A stretch of 52,366 nt of DNA from Candidatus Nanopelagicaceae bacterium (GCA_018882735.1 VERH01000004.1:1-52366); one strand, 5' to 3'; positions 7,245-16,103 are shown, counted from the stretch's first letter. Notes: a model not told the origin generated them from the letters alone. Translations and numbers: made by a program.

Positions 7245-7998
7245 TCGCCCCAAACTAACGATTGCGTATTCAACCCTTCCAGGGCGAATCAAAGGAATCA
7301 CGTACCCACCGCAGCGCGAAGATCGAGAGATTCTTGTACTAGTGCAGAATTTTGAGGAGAGTTCCTACGTTTTCTCCGAGCGAAGCGCAAAATTAGTTGA
7401 GTTAAAAAATAGAGGTGTTGCCAAGAGTAGAAATGCGGCGCTCGATCGAGCAAGTGGTGAATTTTTACTTTTCGGCGATGATGACATGCAATTTATTGAG
7501 GCCGGGATCGATGAGGCGCTTGCTTACTTCGAGTCACACCCAGAATGCGCCATTATTCTTGCCCAAGCGGTTGATGAGAACGACAACTTAAGAAAGAACT
7601 ATCTAAATCAAGTTACACCACTTAAGTTAACTAACTCAGCGAGGGCCGCTACCTATGAGATGCTAGTAAGAGTCGATGCCCTAAAAGAGAAGAAGATTAG
7701 ATTCGACGAAGAGTTCGGTGCTGGGGCTACTAACTATCTCGGCGATGAATATATTTTGATTGCTGATGCGCTCCGTGCGGGGCTAGCGGGGGTGCACTTA
7801 CCGGTGAAAATTGCGATCCATCCGAAAGATAGTTCTGGATCAAGATGGGGAAGTGAGGCCGATTTATCAGCTCGGGCAAAGGTTTTTAGCCGGGTATTTG
7901 GTCGGAAAGCCCCGATTTATAGAGCCGCCTTCCTTATCCGCACCAATAATCCTTGGCCAGGCCTTGGTAAAGCGCTCCGATTTATCTTTACTAAATGA
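7237..7998 (+). CDS. GT-A fold family 2-like glycosyltransferase
   Basis: A 253-residue cytoplasmic glycosyltransferase. The ATG at 7237 gives an 8-bp overlap with the preceding gene, typical of this operon; an upstream ATG at 7195 would add 14 unlikely residues. Visible features are the nucleotide-sugar region with NRGVAKSRNAAL (58-69) and the metal motif DDD at 81-83 in FGDDDM, followed by a conserved GDEY near residue 168. Together with the phosphatidyltransferases it suggests glycosylation of a lipid-linked polar head. Donor and acceptor are unknown. Its end overlaps the GDPD gene by 4 bp (ATGA). Confidence 0.75.
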   Translation: MSDRPKLTIAYSTLPGRIKGITYPPQREDREILVLVQNFEESSYVFSERSAKLVELKNRGVAKSRNAALDRASGEFLLFGDDDMQFIEAGIDEALAYFESHPECAIILAQAVDENDNLRKNYLNQVTPLKLTNSARAATYEMLVRVDALKEKKIRFDEEFGAGATNYLGDEYILIADALRAGLAGVHLPVKIAIHPKDSSGSRWGSEADLSARAKVFSRVFGRKAPIYRAAFLIRTNNPWPGLGKALRFIFTK

Positions 7999-8639
7999 AG
8001 ATTTACGCCCATCGTGGCTTTAGCTACAAGTATCCCGAAGCAACTCGCGCTGCTTATCAAGGGGCGATTGAAGTTGGTGCTGATGGTTTTGAATGCGATG
8101 TTCGGCTTACTAAAGATGGAGTTGCGGTCTGTTTTCATGATCGAAACACCAAGAGAATAGCTGGGGTAAGAAGACGAGTTGCCTCACTTACTCTTGAAGA
8201 ACTTAGAGCAATAACCGAAGTCATGACTTTAGAAGAACTGCTTGAGTTAGCGGAGAAAAACAAGAAAGAAGTCTTGATCGAAACTAAACATCCGGTCTTA
8301 AGTGGGCATAGGGTAGAGCGGAAAATTATTGAATTAAGAAAACAATACAGATTTACGGCGATGTCGTTCTCATTGTTCGCCGTGCTTAAGCTAAAACGCG
8401 AATTGGATGATGTCGCTTTTGTGGTTGCACATCGCTGGCGCCTTCTCTATATCCCAACAAAGAAGGTAGCAATTGATGTAGAGCTATTGGCAAAATCGAA
8501 ATGGGCAAGAAGGCGGCTAAGAAATCACGAGATTTTGCTTTGGACCGTGAATGATAAGAAGTACATCCCAAAGTTGAGAGAGTGGAAAGTTTCGGGCGTA
8601 ATTACCGATAGACCTGATTTACCGTTTCGCCTTGGCTAG
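7995..8639 (+). CDS. Glycerophosphodiester phosphodiesterase family protein
   Basis: A 214-residue GDPD-family hydrolase, which cuts glycerophosphodiesters to an alcohol and glycerol 3-phosphate. The metal and catalytic residues are visible: H6-R7, E33 and D35 in FECDVR, and H48-D49 in CFHDR; later come ETKHP and LWTVND. The protein is somewhat shorter than the usual 240-250 residues and has no signal peptide, so it acts in the cytoplasm. As last gene of the lipid cluster it may turn over or trim the product. The 3' end overlaps the convergent serine hydrolase gene by 21 bp. Confidence 0.9.
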   Translation: MKIYAHRGFSYKYPEATRAAYQGAIEVGADGFECDVRLTKDGVAVCFHDRNTKRIAGVRRRVASLTLEELRAITEVMTLEELLELAEKNKKEVLIETKHPVLSGHRVERKIIELRKQYRFTAMSFSLFAVLKLKRELDDVAFVVAHRWRLLYIPTKKVAIDVELLAKSKWARRRLRNHEILLWTVNDKKYIPKLREWKVSGVITDRPDLPFRLG

Positions 8640-9770
8640 CGCATAAAGAACCTCAGCCGTTGGCTCCTCAGTATCGCTACCCGGTGGGTTGTCACTTAAT
8701 TTAACGATTACGGTTCGCGATTCGGGATCGATAAAGATGAATTGACCATATAGACCAAGGGCCATCGAAGTGCCAGGGAATGGATGCCAAACTTGTGCCG
8801 CATAACCCCAGTTATGGTCCAAAGTAACAACTGAAGTATTCATACGATTTAACCATTCGCGGCTAATGATTCGAGTAGAGCCGGTAAATCCACCATTTAG
8901 TATCGCCATTCCAACCCGGGCATAATCGCGAGCGGCGGCGTTAAAGCAGCAGAATGTCTTTTCAGTTCCATCAACTCGATCGACATTCCATGTAGCGGGA
9001 AATTCCGCGCCAACTTTCTGCCATACATTTTCACTGAAGTAATCAGCCACTCGCATTCCAGTTACTTTTTTGATGATCATTCCAAGCATCTGGGTATCAA
9101 CGCTTCGGTACTCGGCATTTAAACCAGGCTCAAAGAACATCTTTCGGTTGTTGCCAATGAACCAATCGAGATCAGTTGTGGCATACATCTGGGCGATGGC
9201 AACTCCCCAACCTTGGGGCCCGGTTGGATAGTTATCTGAGACGCCTACGCCACTTTGCATATCAAGAAGTGATTTCACAGTGACTCGATCAAATGCGCTT
9301 CCATTTTTGTATTCGGGGAAGTAATCGATGAAGTAATCCGACTCTTTTATTTTTCCAGCTTCCACGAGCTGTCCAATCATGATTGAAGTCATCGTCTTCG
9401 CTACTGAGTATGAGGGCAGTCTCTGTTCAGCGGTGAAACCCTCGCGATACCACTCGTGTGTGAGCACACCATTTCTAATTACTAGAAATGCGTTGGTGTA
9501 AGTCTCATCTAGAAATTCTTGCCACTTCATAGTCTGCTTTAAGTATTGAACTTCCGCAGGTAACACTTCATCACCCTTAGGAATCTCAATAGGTTTTGTA
9601 GCTGGCGCAATTTCATGCCAAGGCATCAAAGTAGGCGTCTTGGAAGCCGGCGCTAATCCAAGGCGAATTGCCGAAATTGGATCTGGGTAGCGGATTACTT
9701 TGGTGAATCCAAAGAGTCCAAGTGAGAGAACCAGGAGCGTTATTACGAGCCGCTTTAAAGCCCTAAACAC
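8619..9770 (-). CDS. Membrane-anchored serine hydrolase, class C beta-lactamase fold
   Basis: A 383-residue protein with an uncleaved-looking N-terminal membrane anchor (residues 8-23) and an extracytoplasmic beta-lactamase-like domain. The active-site motif is S122-V-A-K125 (SxxK), and a Tyr-containing second motif is Y221-R-S. This layout matches the broad esterase/peptidase/amidase group including 6-aminohexanoate-dimer hydrolases, rather than a true antibiotic beta-lactamase. It starts 2 bp after the potC stop and so appears to be the last gene of the polyamine-type ABC operon. It could release or process the transported compound outside the cell; this is inferred from position only. Confidence 0.8.
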   Translation of the reverse strand: MFRALKRLVITLLVLSLGLFGFTKVIRYPDPISAIRLGLAPASKTPTLMPWHEIAPATKPIEIPKGDEVLPAEVQYLKQTMKWQEFLDETYTNAFLVIRNGVLTHEWYREGFTAEQRLPSYSVAKTMTSIMIGQLVEAGKIKESDYFIDYFPEYKNGSAFDRVTVKSLLDMQSGVGVSDNYPTGPQGWGVAIAQMYATTDLDWFIGNNRKMFFEPGLNAEYRSVDTQMLGMIIKKVTGMRVADYFSENVWQKVGAEFPATWNVDRVDGTEKTFCCFNAAARDYARVGMAILNGGFTGSTRIISREWLNRMNTSVVTLDHNWGYAAQVWHPFPGTSMALGLYGQFIFIDPESRTVIVKLSDNPPGSDTEEPTAEVLYALAKAKR

Positions 9771-9772
9771 TC

Positions 9773-10585
9773 TTATCGCTCCTCTTCCTGTGCCCGAGCA
9801 AGGCGTTGGGATACGTAAACCGGTATCAATGAGAGCAATATGACCACTGTTGCTACAACGTTTACAACGCTAGCTTGGTTTGGTCTACCGACTTCCTTCA
9901 AGATCCAGAGTGGCAATGTATCTACTCCAGGTGGAGCGGTGAAGATGGTTACAACCACTTCATCAAAGCTAAGTGCAAAAGCAAGTAACGCACCAGCTGC
10001 GAAAGAGGTTCGAAATTGTGGAAATGTGACGAGCCTGAAGGTCTGCCACAAACCAGCTCCTAAATCAGCCGAGGCTTCTTGCAAACTCGGATTCATTCGC
10101 CGTAAACGAGCGAATACATTATTGAAAACCATGACAATACAGAAAGTTGCATGTGCCACAATCATTCCAAAGTACCCAAGATTTATGCCCGCTGGTGAGA
10201 GAAAGTTCGAATAGGTATTGCTAAAAGCAACGCCAGTAACGATTCCAGGAAGTGCGATTGGAAGCACAATCAAGATATTCACCGTGCTCTTGCCGAAGAA
10301 ATCAAAACCCTTCAACGCAAAAGCAAAAAGAGTTCCCAAGATTGAGGCAATAATCATCGCCCCGGTTGCAACTAGAACGGAATTGAGTAGAGCATCACGG
10401 ATTGGTTGGTAGTCCTTAGCAAAGATCCACCATTTTGTAGAGAAGCTCTCAATCGGCCAACCAGAGATCTGTGATTCATTAAAAGAATTTAGAATTAGAA
10501 CAAATAGCGGTGTATACATAAAGATTAAAAGAAATCCAACAATTGCTACGAGGAGCGCTTTGGTTAATCTAGATAGTCGCAGCAT
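9773..10585 (-). CDS. potC: ABC transporter permease, spermidine/putrescine type (PotC-like)
   Basis: A 270-residue inner-membrane permease with six helices. The EAA coupling loop is visible near residue 170 (ASADLGAG...FRLVTFPQ). The position after potB with a 2-bp gap, and the similarity in layout to PotC/YdcV proteins, assign it to the polyamine/opine family of importers. It forms the channel with the potB product and is energised by the potA product. The substrate could be a polyamine or a related amino compound. Confidence 0.88.
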   Translation of the reverse strand: MLRLSRLTKALLVAIVGFLLIFMYTPLFVLILNSFNESQISGWPIESFSTKWWIFAKDYQPIRDALLNSVLVATGAMIIASILGTLFAFALKGFDFFGKSTVNILIVLPIALPGIVTGVAFSNTYSNFLSPAGINLGYFGMIVAHATFCIVMVFNNVFARLRRMNPSLQEASADLGAGLWQTFRLVTFPQFRTSFAAGALLAFALSFDEVVVTIFTAPPGVDTLPLWILKEVGRPNQASVVNVVATVVILLSLIPVYVSQRLARAQEEER

Positions 10586-10587
10586 TA

Positions 10588-11469
10588 TTACATCCGCTCC
10601 AACGATCCGGTCCGCCGTGCGACCATCAAGTAGATGACGATGAAGAAGATTGGAATCATTGAGTAAGCAGCGGCAACGGGCGGATTTAAGTTGATGTTCT
10701 GGGCGATGATGCTTCCAATCATCTGGGTTGCCCCACCAGTAAAACGAGCCGCCAAATAATCACCGAGGCTCAATGAGAAGGTAAAGACCGAACCAGCAAT
10801 TACGGCCGGGGTTATTAACGGAAATACAACGCGATAGATGGTTGTGAATCCTTTAGCGCCCATATCACTCGAGGCATCAAAGAGATTTGGTGGAATCTGG
10901 CGAATAGCTGTGTAGACCGGGAGCGCCATATAAGGAAACCATAGGTAAGTGAGTGTCAAAATCACGATTGGAATTGAAAACCCGGGGCCCCTTATGCCAA
11001 AAGGCGCCATCGCCCAATTGAAGAATCCCTCTTCCGTGAAAACTAAGCGCATTGCAATGATCTTTACCAAGTAACCCGCCCAGAGCGGAAGCGTTATTGC
11101 CACCGCTAGGAGATTACGTACCCATGGCTTGGCAATTTTTGCCATGTAGATCCCGAGCGGGATGGCAAAAAAGATACAGATAGCTGTGACAGATAGCGCT
11201 ATAAGAAGTGTGCGAATAGAAGTTGCGATGTAAGCCGGAACTGTAAGAACCATTTTGAAATTTTCAAGATTGAAGCCAGGTGAAACCAATGAAGTGAATG
11301 GATCAACATTCCAAAATGCAGTTATTAGAAGCAAAAAAAGTGAAACTATGTAGACACCGACAATCCAAGTCATAGGAAGAGTGATGATGCTCAACAATCT
11401 CACCTTCGTACGGCGTAAGAGGTACGAGGAGATTGGTTTACTTTGTTTCTTTGCCACTACCTGGGTCAT
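10588..11469 (-). CDS. potB: ABC transporter permease, spermidine/putrescine type (PotB-like)
   Basis: A 293-residue permease with a positively charged cytoplasmic N-terminus and six helices. The EAA loop lies near residue 205 (DASSDMGAKG...YRVVFPL). It is separated from the binding-protein gene by 53 bp holding a strong GNRA-capped hairpin and is followed after 2 bp by potC. This is the usual partner subunit in the PotABCD importer. The hairpin before it may lower permease expression relative to the binding protein. Confidence 0.88.
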   Translation of the reverse strand: MTQVVAKKQSKPISSYLLRRTKVRLLSIITLPMTWIVGVYIVSLFLLLITAFWNVDPFTSLVSPGFNLENFKMVLTVPAYIATSIRTLLIALSVTAICIFFAIPLGIYMAKIAKPWVRNLLAVAITLPLWAGYLVKIIAMRLVFTEEGFFNWAMAPFGIRGPGFSIPIVILTLTYLWFPYMALPVYTAIRQIPPNLFDASSDMGAKGFTTIYRVVFPLITPAVIAGSVFTFSLSLGDYLAARFTGGATQMIGSIIAQNINLNPPVAAAYSMIPIFFIVIYLMVARRTGSLERM

Positions 11470-11483
11470 TGTCGGATTAAGAA

Positions 11484-11511
11484 CGTGGGGACTGATTGCT
11501 CAGTCCCCACG
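11484..11511 (-). terminator. Intercistronic hairpin with GCAA tetraloop between potD and potB
   Basis: A perfect 12-bp stem (CGTGGGGACTGA with TCAGTCCCCACG). Read on the transcribed minus strand, the loop is GCAA, a stable GNRA tetraloop, followed by TTCTTAAT. The T-run is weak, so partial termination or protection of the upstream potD mRNA from 3' decay is more likely than full termination. Confidence 0.75.
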
Positions 11512-11522
11512 ACTTTACTTAA

Positions 11523-12695
11523 TCAACCTTTAACGGTTGCCCATGCGTTGGTCCATTCCTGGAAGCTTGTGCACTTCACATCTTTTCGACCATCGACGCA
11601 GGTTTCAATTGGGGTTGTCCAAGGCCAGACTCTCTTGAAGAACTCTTCATCCTCTGCGAAGAAGGTATCGCAGTGAGCTTGAGCTTCTGGGCTTGAAGCA
11701 CAGTACGCAGTATTTGCCGGAGCCATACCGAAGTTAACGGCGATTGCACCATTAACGTCTGGCTTGCTGGTGTAATCCATCCAGGCATATGCGCAGTTGA
11801 TGTTCTTTGTGGTTGAGCTGACTAACCATGAGTCATACCAGCCAGTTGAACCTTCAATTGGAAGAGTTGTCTTGATGTTCTCTTTACCAGCGAACTTACG
11901 CAAGACTTCCCATGATGTTCCAACGACGGTGTTTCCACCAACGAAGGAAGTGATCTGTGCGACTGGATCTGACCAGTACTCACCGATGACCTGATTCTGT
12001 TGCTTCAACAGATCGATCGCAGCAGCAAGTTGGGTCTTATCTAGCGCATAAGGATTCTTGATACCAAGTTCTGGCTTGTGATACATCAAGTAAACAGCTG
12101 CATCAGCGATGTAAATCGGTGCATCGTAAGCGGTGATCTTGCCCTTATAAGGAGTATTTAGCTCCCAGACAACATCCCAGCTCTCAGGTGCGCCACCAGT
12201 TACATCTTCGTTGTATTGGAGCAAGTTAGCTCCGCGGCCGATGGGTACTCCATAAGGCTTGCCATTTACTGTGTCATAGACATTTCCCTTCATTCCAGCG
12301 GCAATGTCATCGCTGAAGTTCGGGATTAGGTCGATGTTGAGCGGCTGAACATCGCCACCAACAATTAGACGAAGCGCTGCATCACCGGATGCAGAGACAA
12401 TGTCATATTGACCGGTACGCATGAGGGTAACCATTTCATCGCTGGTTCCAGCGACACGTGGGTTTACTTTGCAACCGGTTTCTGCTGTGAATTTATCGGT
12501 CCAGGCTGGCTCGACGAAACCAGACCAGTTAACGATATTTAATTCGCCTTCAAATTCGCCCATTGCTTGATGCATAGGGATATCAGGCACTTCGATGGAT
12601 ACGCCAGAGCTATCGTCGCTGCCTGATGAACATCCACTGATGATCAATACAGACGCAGAAAGTGCGCTGAGTATCGCTAGTTTCTTCCCCTTCAT
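11523..12695 (-). CDS. potD: Substrate-binding lipoprotein, PotD-like
   Basis: A 390-residue lipoprotein. The N-terminus has a charged start, a hydrophobic stretch and a lipobox ending ISGC with the lipid-modified C22. The mature part has the PotD/PotF landmarks, such as LNIVNWSGFVEP near residue 53, a TGCKV segment and a conserved STGWYDSW. It captures the ligand at the cell surface and hands it to PotB/PotC. The ATG has a strong GAAAGGAAGG ribosome site, and it follows potA by 30 bp. The exact ligand cannot be told from sequence by eye. Confidence 0.88.
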   Translation of the reverse strand: MKGKKLAILSALSASVLIISGCSSGSDDSSGVSIEVPDIPMHQAMGEFEGELNIVNWSGFVEPAWTDKFTAETGCKVNPRVAGTSDEMVTLMRTGQYDIVSASGDAALRLIVGGDVQPLNIDLIPNFSDDIAAGMKGNVYDTVNGKPYGVPIGRGANLLQYNEDVTGGAPESWDVVWELNTPYKGKITAYDAPIYIADAAVYLMYHKPELGIKNPYALDKTQLAAAIDLLKQQNQVIGEYWSDPVAQITSFVGGNTVVGTSWEVLRKFAGKENIKTTLPIEGSTGWYDSWLVSSTTKNINCAYAWMDYTSKPDVNGAIAVNFGMAPANTAYCASSPEAQAHCDTFFAEDEEFFKRVWPWTTPIETCVDGRKDVKCTSFQEWTNAWATVKG

Positions 12696-12725
12696 TACCT
12701 TCCTTTCGACTGACGCGCGTCAGTG

Positions 12726-13748
12726 CTAAGCGGGAATCTCGGCTGCTTGGCTGTTATGCCAGACAACGAGCACCCGATCGCCAGCAGCAAAACTCTTGTC
12801 TTGCCCCAGCAATTCTGTATTTGTCTTACTCACGTTTAGTCGCAACCCAAACTCGGTTTCGACTATATAAACAGTATTAGCGCCAACGAAGGCTGCTTCT
12901 TGAACAACTGCAGAAACCGAACTCTCATCGCTTGAAATCTTTGAATTACTTGGCTGTAACCGCATTCGCTCCGGGCGGATGCTCACAGTCTTTGATTTAC
13001 CGAAGACTTTCTTAGCATCTTCACCACTAACAATATTTGCAGCGCCAAGGAATCCAGCAACAAATCGGGTGGCGGGCTTGTTATAGACATCTTGTGGAGT
13101 TCCGACCTGTTCAACTCTGCCTTCGTTAAAAACAACAATTCGATCGCTCATCCGCATAGCTTCTTCTTGGTCGTGCGTTACAAATATAAATGTGATTCCG
13201 GCATCTCTTTGAATCTTCTTCAACTCTACTTGCATCTCTTCGCGAAGCTGGCGATCTAATGCGCCAAGTGGTTCATCAAGTAAGAGAACTCGTGGCCTCA
13301 AAACAAGGGCTCGAGCAAGTGCGATACGTTGGCGCTGCCCACCAGATAATTGATGTGGAAGGCGATCCGCAGTGTGTTCTAATTTCACAGAGGCTATTGC
13401 TTCAAGTGCTTGCTTTGCCCGCTCCACTTTAGGAACCTTGCGAGTCCTTAACCCATACTCAACATTTTCTTGAATCGTCATGTGCGGAAAGAGCGCATAA
13501 TCTTGAAAGACAGTGTTGACGTCGCGATCAAATGGCGGAAGGTGAGTTATATCTTCACCTGCTAAAGAAATTGAACCCGCATCAGGATCTTCAAACCCTG
13601 CAATCATTCGAAGAACTGTGGTCTTGCCGGAGCCGGAAGGACCAAGGAGAGTAATAAATTCCCCTGAGCCGATATCAAGGGTTACGCCATCGACGGCTTT
13701 AACGGTGCCGAAGGCCTTTGCGAGATTGCGAATCTCTATCAACGCCAC
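12726..13748 (-). CDS. potA: ABC transporter ATP-binding protein, PotA-like
   Basis: A 340-residue ATPase: Walker A GPSGSGKT (36-43), signature LSGGQ (134-138), Walker B ending in D158-E159, the H-loop in VTHDQEEA, and a C-terminal TOBE-like domain with SIRPERM near residue 246. This is the CUT1/POT-type layout and matches the following potD-potB-potC genes. The start is GTG, fixed by TAGGGT exactly 6 nt upstream and the lack of a ribosome site. First gene of a five-gene minus-strand operon. Confidence 0.92.
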   Translation of the reverse strand: MALIEIRNLAKAFGTVKAVDGVTLDIGSGEFITLLGPSGSGKTTVLRMIAGFEDPDAGSISLAGEDITHLPPFDRDVNTVFQDYALFPHMTIQENVEYGLRTRKVPKVERAKQALEAIASVKLEHTADRLPHQLSGGQRQRIALARALVLRPRVLLLDEPLGALDRQLREEMQVELKKIQRDAGITFIFVTHDQEEAMRMSDRIVVFNEGRVEQVGTPQDVYNKPATRFVAGFLGAANIVSGEDAKKVFGKSKTVSIRPERMRLQPSNSKISSDESSVSAVVQEAAFVGANTVYIVETEFGLRLNVSKTNTELLGQDKSFAAGDRVLVVWHNSQAAEIPA

Positions 13749-13754
13749 CCGAAA

Positions 13755-13760
13755 ACCCTA
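13755..13760 (-). promoter_or_regulatory. -10 element TAGGGT, leaderless promoter of the pot operon
   Basis: TAGGGT on the minus strand is followed by 6 nt (TTTCGG) and the GTG start of potA. This would begin the pot mRNA at its first codon. Confidence 0.65.
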
Positions 13761-13788
13761 CTCGGGCAAGCGTTATTTGTAAGGGGAT

Positions 13789-13794
13789 TAAGAT
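13789..13794 (+). promoter_or_regulatory. -10 element TAAGAT, leaderless promoter of the ROK kinase gene
   Basis: TAAGAT is followed by AACGAA (6 nt) and the ATG at 13801; no ribosome site is present. It is back to back with the pot promoter, with 28 bp between the two hexamers. Confidence 0.7.
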
Positions 13795-13800
13795 AACGAA

Positions 13801-14568
13801 ATGGTAGAGCGCCTTACCCTTTCTGTTGATTGTGGGGGGCTATATCTAAAAAGTTGCGTTTTGGATGACTCGGGAACAATGCATTCAAAACCAAACCGAA
13901 TCGAGACCCCATACCCCCTTTCGCCCGAGCGATTTGTTGAAACTATTTCGCAAATAGCCTCGAATCTTCCCGCTAGCTATCGCGCCACAATTGGGATGCC
14001 CGGCATGATTCGAAACGGCGTTGTTGTAGCTACTCCGCATTACATAACAACTAAAGGGCCACGTACCCGGATTGATCCAGAGCTACAAGAACTTTGGAGT
14101 GGGTTTGATGCCCAAAGTGCAATTGCGGCAAAGCTAGGAGTTCCAACTTTAGTTTTAAATGATGCCGAAGTTCATGGCGCTGGAATAATTACTGGAACTG
14201 GTTATGAAGTAGTTATAACTCTTGGTACAGGACTTGGATTTGCAATTTTCTACGGTGGAAAGCTCGCTCCACATTTTGAACTTTCTCATGCCACAGTTCG
14301 TCGCGGAACAACTTATGACACCTGGATTGGTGAGCAAGAACGGCGCAGACTCGGGAATGTTTTCTGGTCACGTCGAATTAGGCTTTTAGTAGAGGAACTC
14401 CGCCCAGTATTTAAATGGGATCGGTTGTATATCGGTGGTGGAAATGCGAGGTTAATCCGCCCTATTGATTTAGAGCGAATTGGTGACGATGTTGTGATTG
14501 TTCCAAATACGGCTGGGGTTGCTGGCGGAGTTAGGGCTTGGAGCCTTGAGCATTACTACCGAGCTTAA
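13801..14568 (+). CDS. ROK-family sugar kinase, polyphosphate-glucokinase-like
   Basis: A 255-residue cytoplasmic kinase of the ROK/ASKHA fold. The phosphate-1 region is LSVDCGGLYLK near residue 7, the sugar-binding and catalytic segment is LNDAEVHGAG near residue 119, and the phosphate-2 loop is TLGTGLGFAIF near residue 140. The zinc-binding CxCG motif of many ROK proteins is missing, as in actinobacterial polyphosphate glucokinases, which use polyphosphate or ATP to make glucose 6-phosphate. The usual DIGG of the first motif is DCGG here. Its end overlaps the convergent aminotransferase gene by 4 bp (TTAA). Confidence 0.8.
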   Translation: MVERLTLSVDCGGLYLKSCVLDDSGTMHSKPNRIETPYPLSPERFVETISQIASNLPASYRATIGMPGMIRNGVVVATPHYITTKGPRTRIDPELQELWSGFDAQSAIAAKLGVPTLVLNDAEVHGAGIITGTGYEVVITLGTGLGFAIFYGGKLAPHFELSHATVRRGTTYDTWIGEQERRRLGNVFWSRRIRLLVEELRPVFKWDRLYIGGGNARLIRPIDLERIGDDVVIVPNTAGVAGGVRAWSLEHYYRA

Positions 14569-15959
14569 GCGCGTAACGCTTTAGCGAAATCTAGGAAGTC
14601 GCCGACAATGATGTCGATTTCGCGTTGGCCATGTGCAAGTGAAATCAACCATTGCTCATCAAGTCCTGGTGGAGTCATCACATTTCTATTCTGTGACCAG
14701 AAGAAGGAGAGTTCGGCTAAATCAAAGTCAGTTGCACGATAGTCGCGGTAGTTACGGACCGGCTCACTAGACCAAGTAATACATCCCTTAACGCCAAAAC
14801 CGACGGTGTGAGCTGGAAGTTCATATTCATTGATGATCTCGGCAACACGGGTGAGCGCTTGGCGGTTGAAATCTTCACAACGCTGTAGCGCTTCTGGGGT
14901 ACAGAGACGATCAACTGCGCGAAGTCCGGCCATCGCTAAATAGTGGCCATTAAAAGTTCCAAGATGTGAGTGGGTTCCATTAACTACGGATTGCATATAT
15001 TCACGCTTACCACCAAAGGCTGCTACCGGAATTCCGCCACCGATTGATTTAGCAAGCGAAATCAAGTCCGGCTTAATTCCAAGACGCTGCGCTGCGCCTT
15101 GGGGACCAGCGGTAAGCCCAGTCTTCACTTCATCAAATACAAGGAGAACTCCGTATTGATCACAGAGTGCACGAACTCGCTCGAGATATCCCATATCAGG
15201 AAGAACAATTCCGATATTTTCAAGAACCGGTTCCATCATCAAGCAAGCGATTGAATCAGCGTGCGCTTTAAATACTCGCTCAATCGCATCGGCATCGTTG
15301 TAAGGAACAACATGAACCTCACCAGGAACGGTTGCGGGTAGTGGGACTGAGTTTGGATTATCTGGGGAACCAGCTTTATCAAGTGTTGGTTTAGCCGAGA
15401 CCATCAATGGGTCATATGAACCGTGGTAACCGCCCTCGATCTTTACAATTCCAAGTTTTCCAGTCGCAGCACGAGCAGTACGAATCGCATACATCGTCGC
15501 TTCAGTTCCAGAGTTGGCAAAGCGGACCATATCGAGGCCAAAACGGCGGCAGAGAATCTCAGCTCCATCGCGAGTAATCGGAGAAGGGGTAGCGAAGAGC
15601 GTTCCCACTTCGAGGGTTTCTTTTGCCTCTTTAACGACTTCATCATTTAGGTGGCCTACAAGGAGGGCGCCAAAGCCCATCGAGAGATCGAGCATGTCGC
15701 GGCCATCAACATCTTTAAGCCAAGCGCCTTTAGCCGAGACGATCGAGATTGGGTATGGATCCCAATGTTGGAAACTTGAGGCGACGCCAAGCGGGGTTAC
15801 CTTGCTGGCGCGAACATTCTCTTCACCTGATTTAGGAGCGCGAGCGGTGAATTTTTCTTGTTCAATCTTTAGTAACTCTTGGATTCGAGCTGGCGAAACC
15901 GGGGTAGCCGAAATCGGTACCTGTCTAAAGGTTTGCGAATGATGGGTTTGGTTAAACAT
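14565..15959 (-). CDS. Class III PLP aminotransferase, glutamate-1-semialdehyde-aminomutase-like
   Basis: A 464-residue PLP enzyme. The phosphate loop NSGTEATMYA starts at residue 149, the pyridine-binding aspartate is D276 in VFDEVKTG, and the PLP lysine is K304 in SLAKSIGGG. These fit the HemL-like branch of class III. It is not close to other tetrapyrrole genes here; next to a polyamine-type importer, an aminotransferase acting on an amino acid or amine is as likely as HemL. The start has no ribosome site; a small hairpin lies directly upstream. An in-frame stop codon 30 bp before the ATG limits the start from above. Confidence 0.82.
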   Translation of the reverse strand: MFNQTHHSQTFRQVPISATPVSPARIQELLKIEQEKFTARAPKSGEENVRASKVTPLGVASSFQHWDPYPISIVSAKGAWLKDVDGRDMLDLSMGFGALLVGHLNDEVVKEAKETLEVGTLFATPSPITRDGAEILCRRFGLDMVRFANSGTEATMYAIRTARAATGKLGIVKIEGGYHGSYDPLMVSAKPTLDKAGSPDNPNSVPLPATVPGEVHVVPYNDADAIERVFKAHADSIACLMMEPVLENIGIVLPDMGYLERVRALCDQYGVLLVFDEVKTGLTAGPQGAAQRLGIKPDLISLAKSIGGGIPVAAFGGKREYMQSVVNGTHSHLGTFNGHYLAMAGLRAVDRLCTPEALQRCEDFNRQALTRVAEIINEYELPAHTVGFGVKGCITWSSEPVRNYRDYRATDFDLAELSFFWSQNRNVMTPPGLDEQWLISLAHGQREIDIIVGDFLDFAKALRA

Positions 15960-15964
15960 GGGAG

Positions 15965-16080
15965 TTTGGGACTTCCCAAATACGGTTCATAAGAACCGAT
16001 TTGTTGGTACCACTCTCCTTACGAAACTAATTGGCCTTACGAAACTAGTTTGAACTTGCCCGAAGTTTACTCCTCAGTAA
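15965..16080 (-). promoter_or_regulatory. Leader/control region of the aminotransferase gene with paired repeats and hairpins
   Basis: The 156-bp gap holds two 13-bp direct repeats CCTTACGAAACTA (16017-16029 and 16035-16047, 18 bp apart), a 10-bp palindrome AAACTAGTTT (16042-16051), and three inverted repeats: TTTGGGA/TCCCAAA (15965-15980), CGGTTC/GAACCG (15983-15998) and TTACT/AGTAA (16067-16080). The first hairpin ends 5 nt before the start codon. On the transcribed strand each direct repeat contains TAGTTT. This is far more structure than in other gaps of the window and suggests a dedicated regulator. Confidence 0.55.
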
Positions 16081-16103
16081 CGGGGGCGGTCAACCGGTGT
16101 GTC

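Noticed and set aside
15990-16010. Upstream mini reading frame (about 8 codons, starting GTG) in the aminotransferase leader
   Set aside because: The GGAG site is only 2 nt from the GTG, and no codon bias typical of attenuation peptides is seen.
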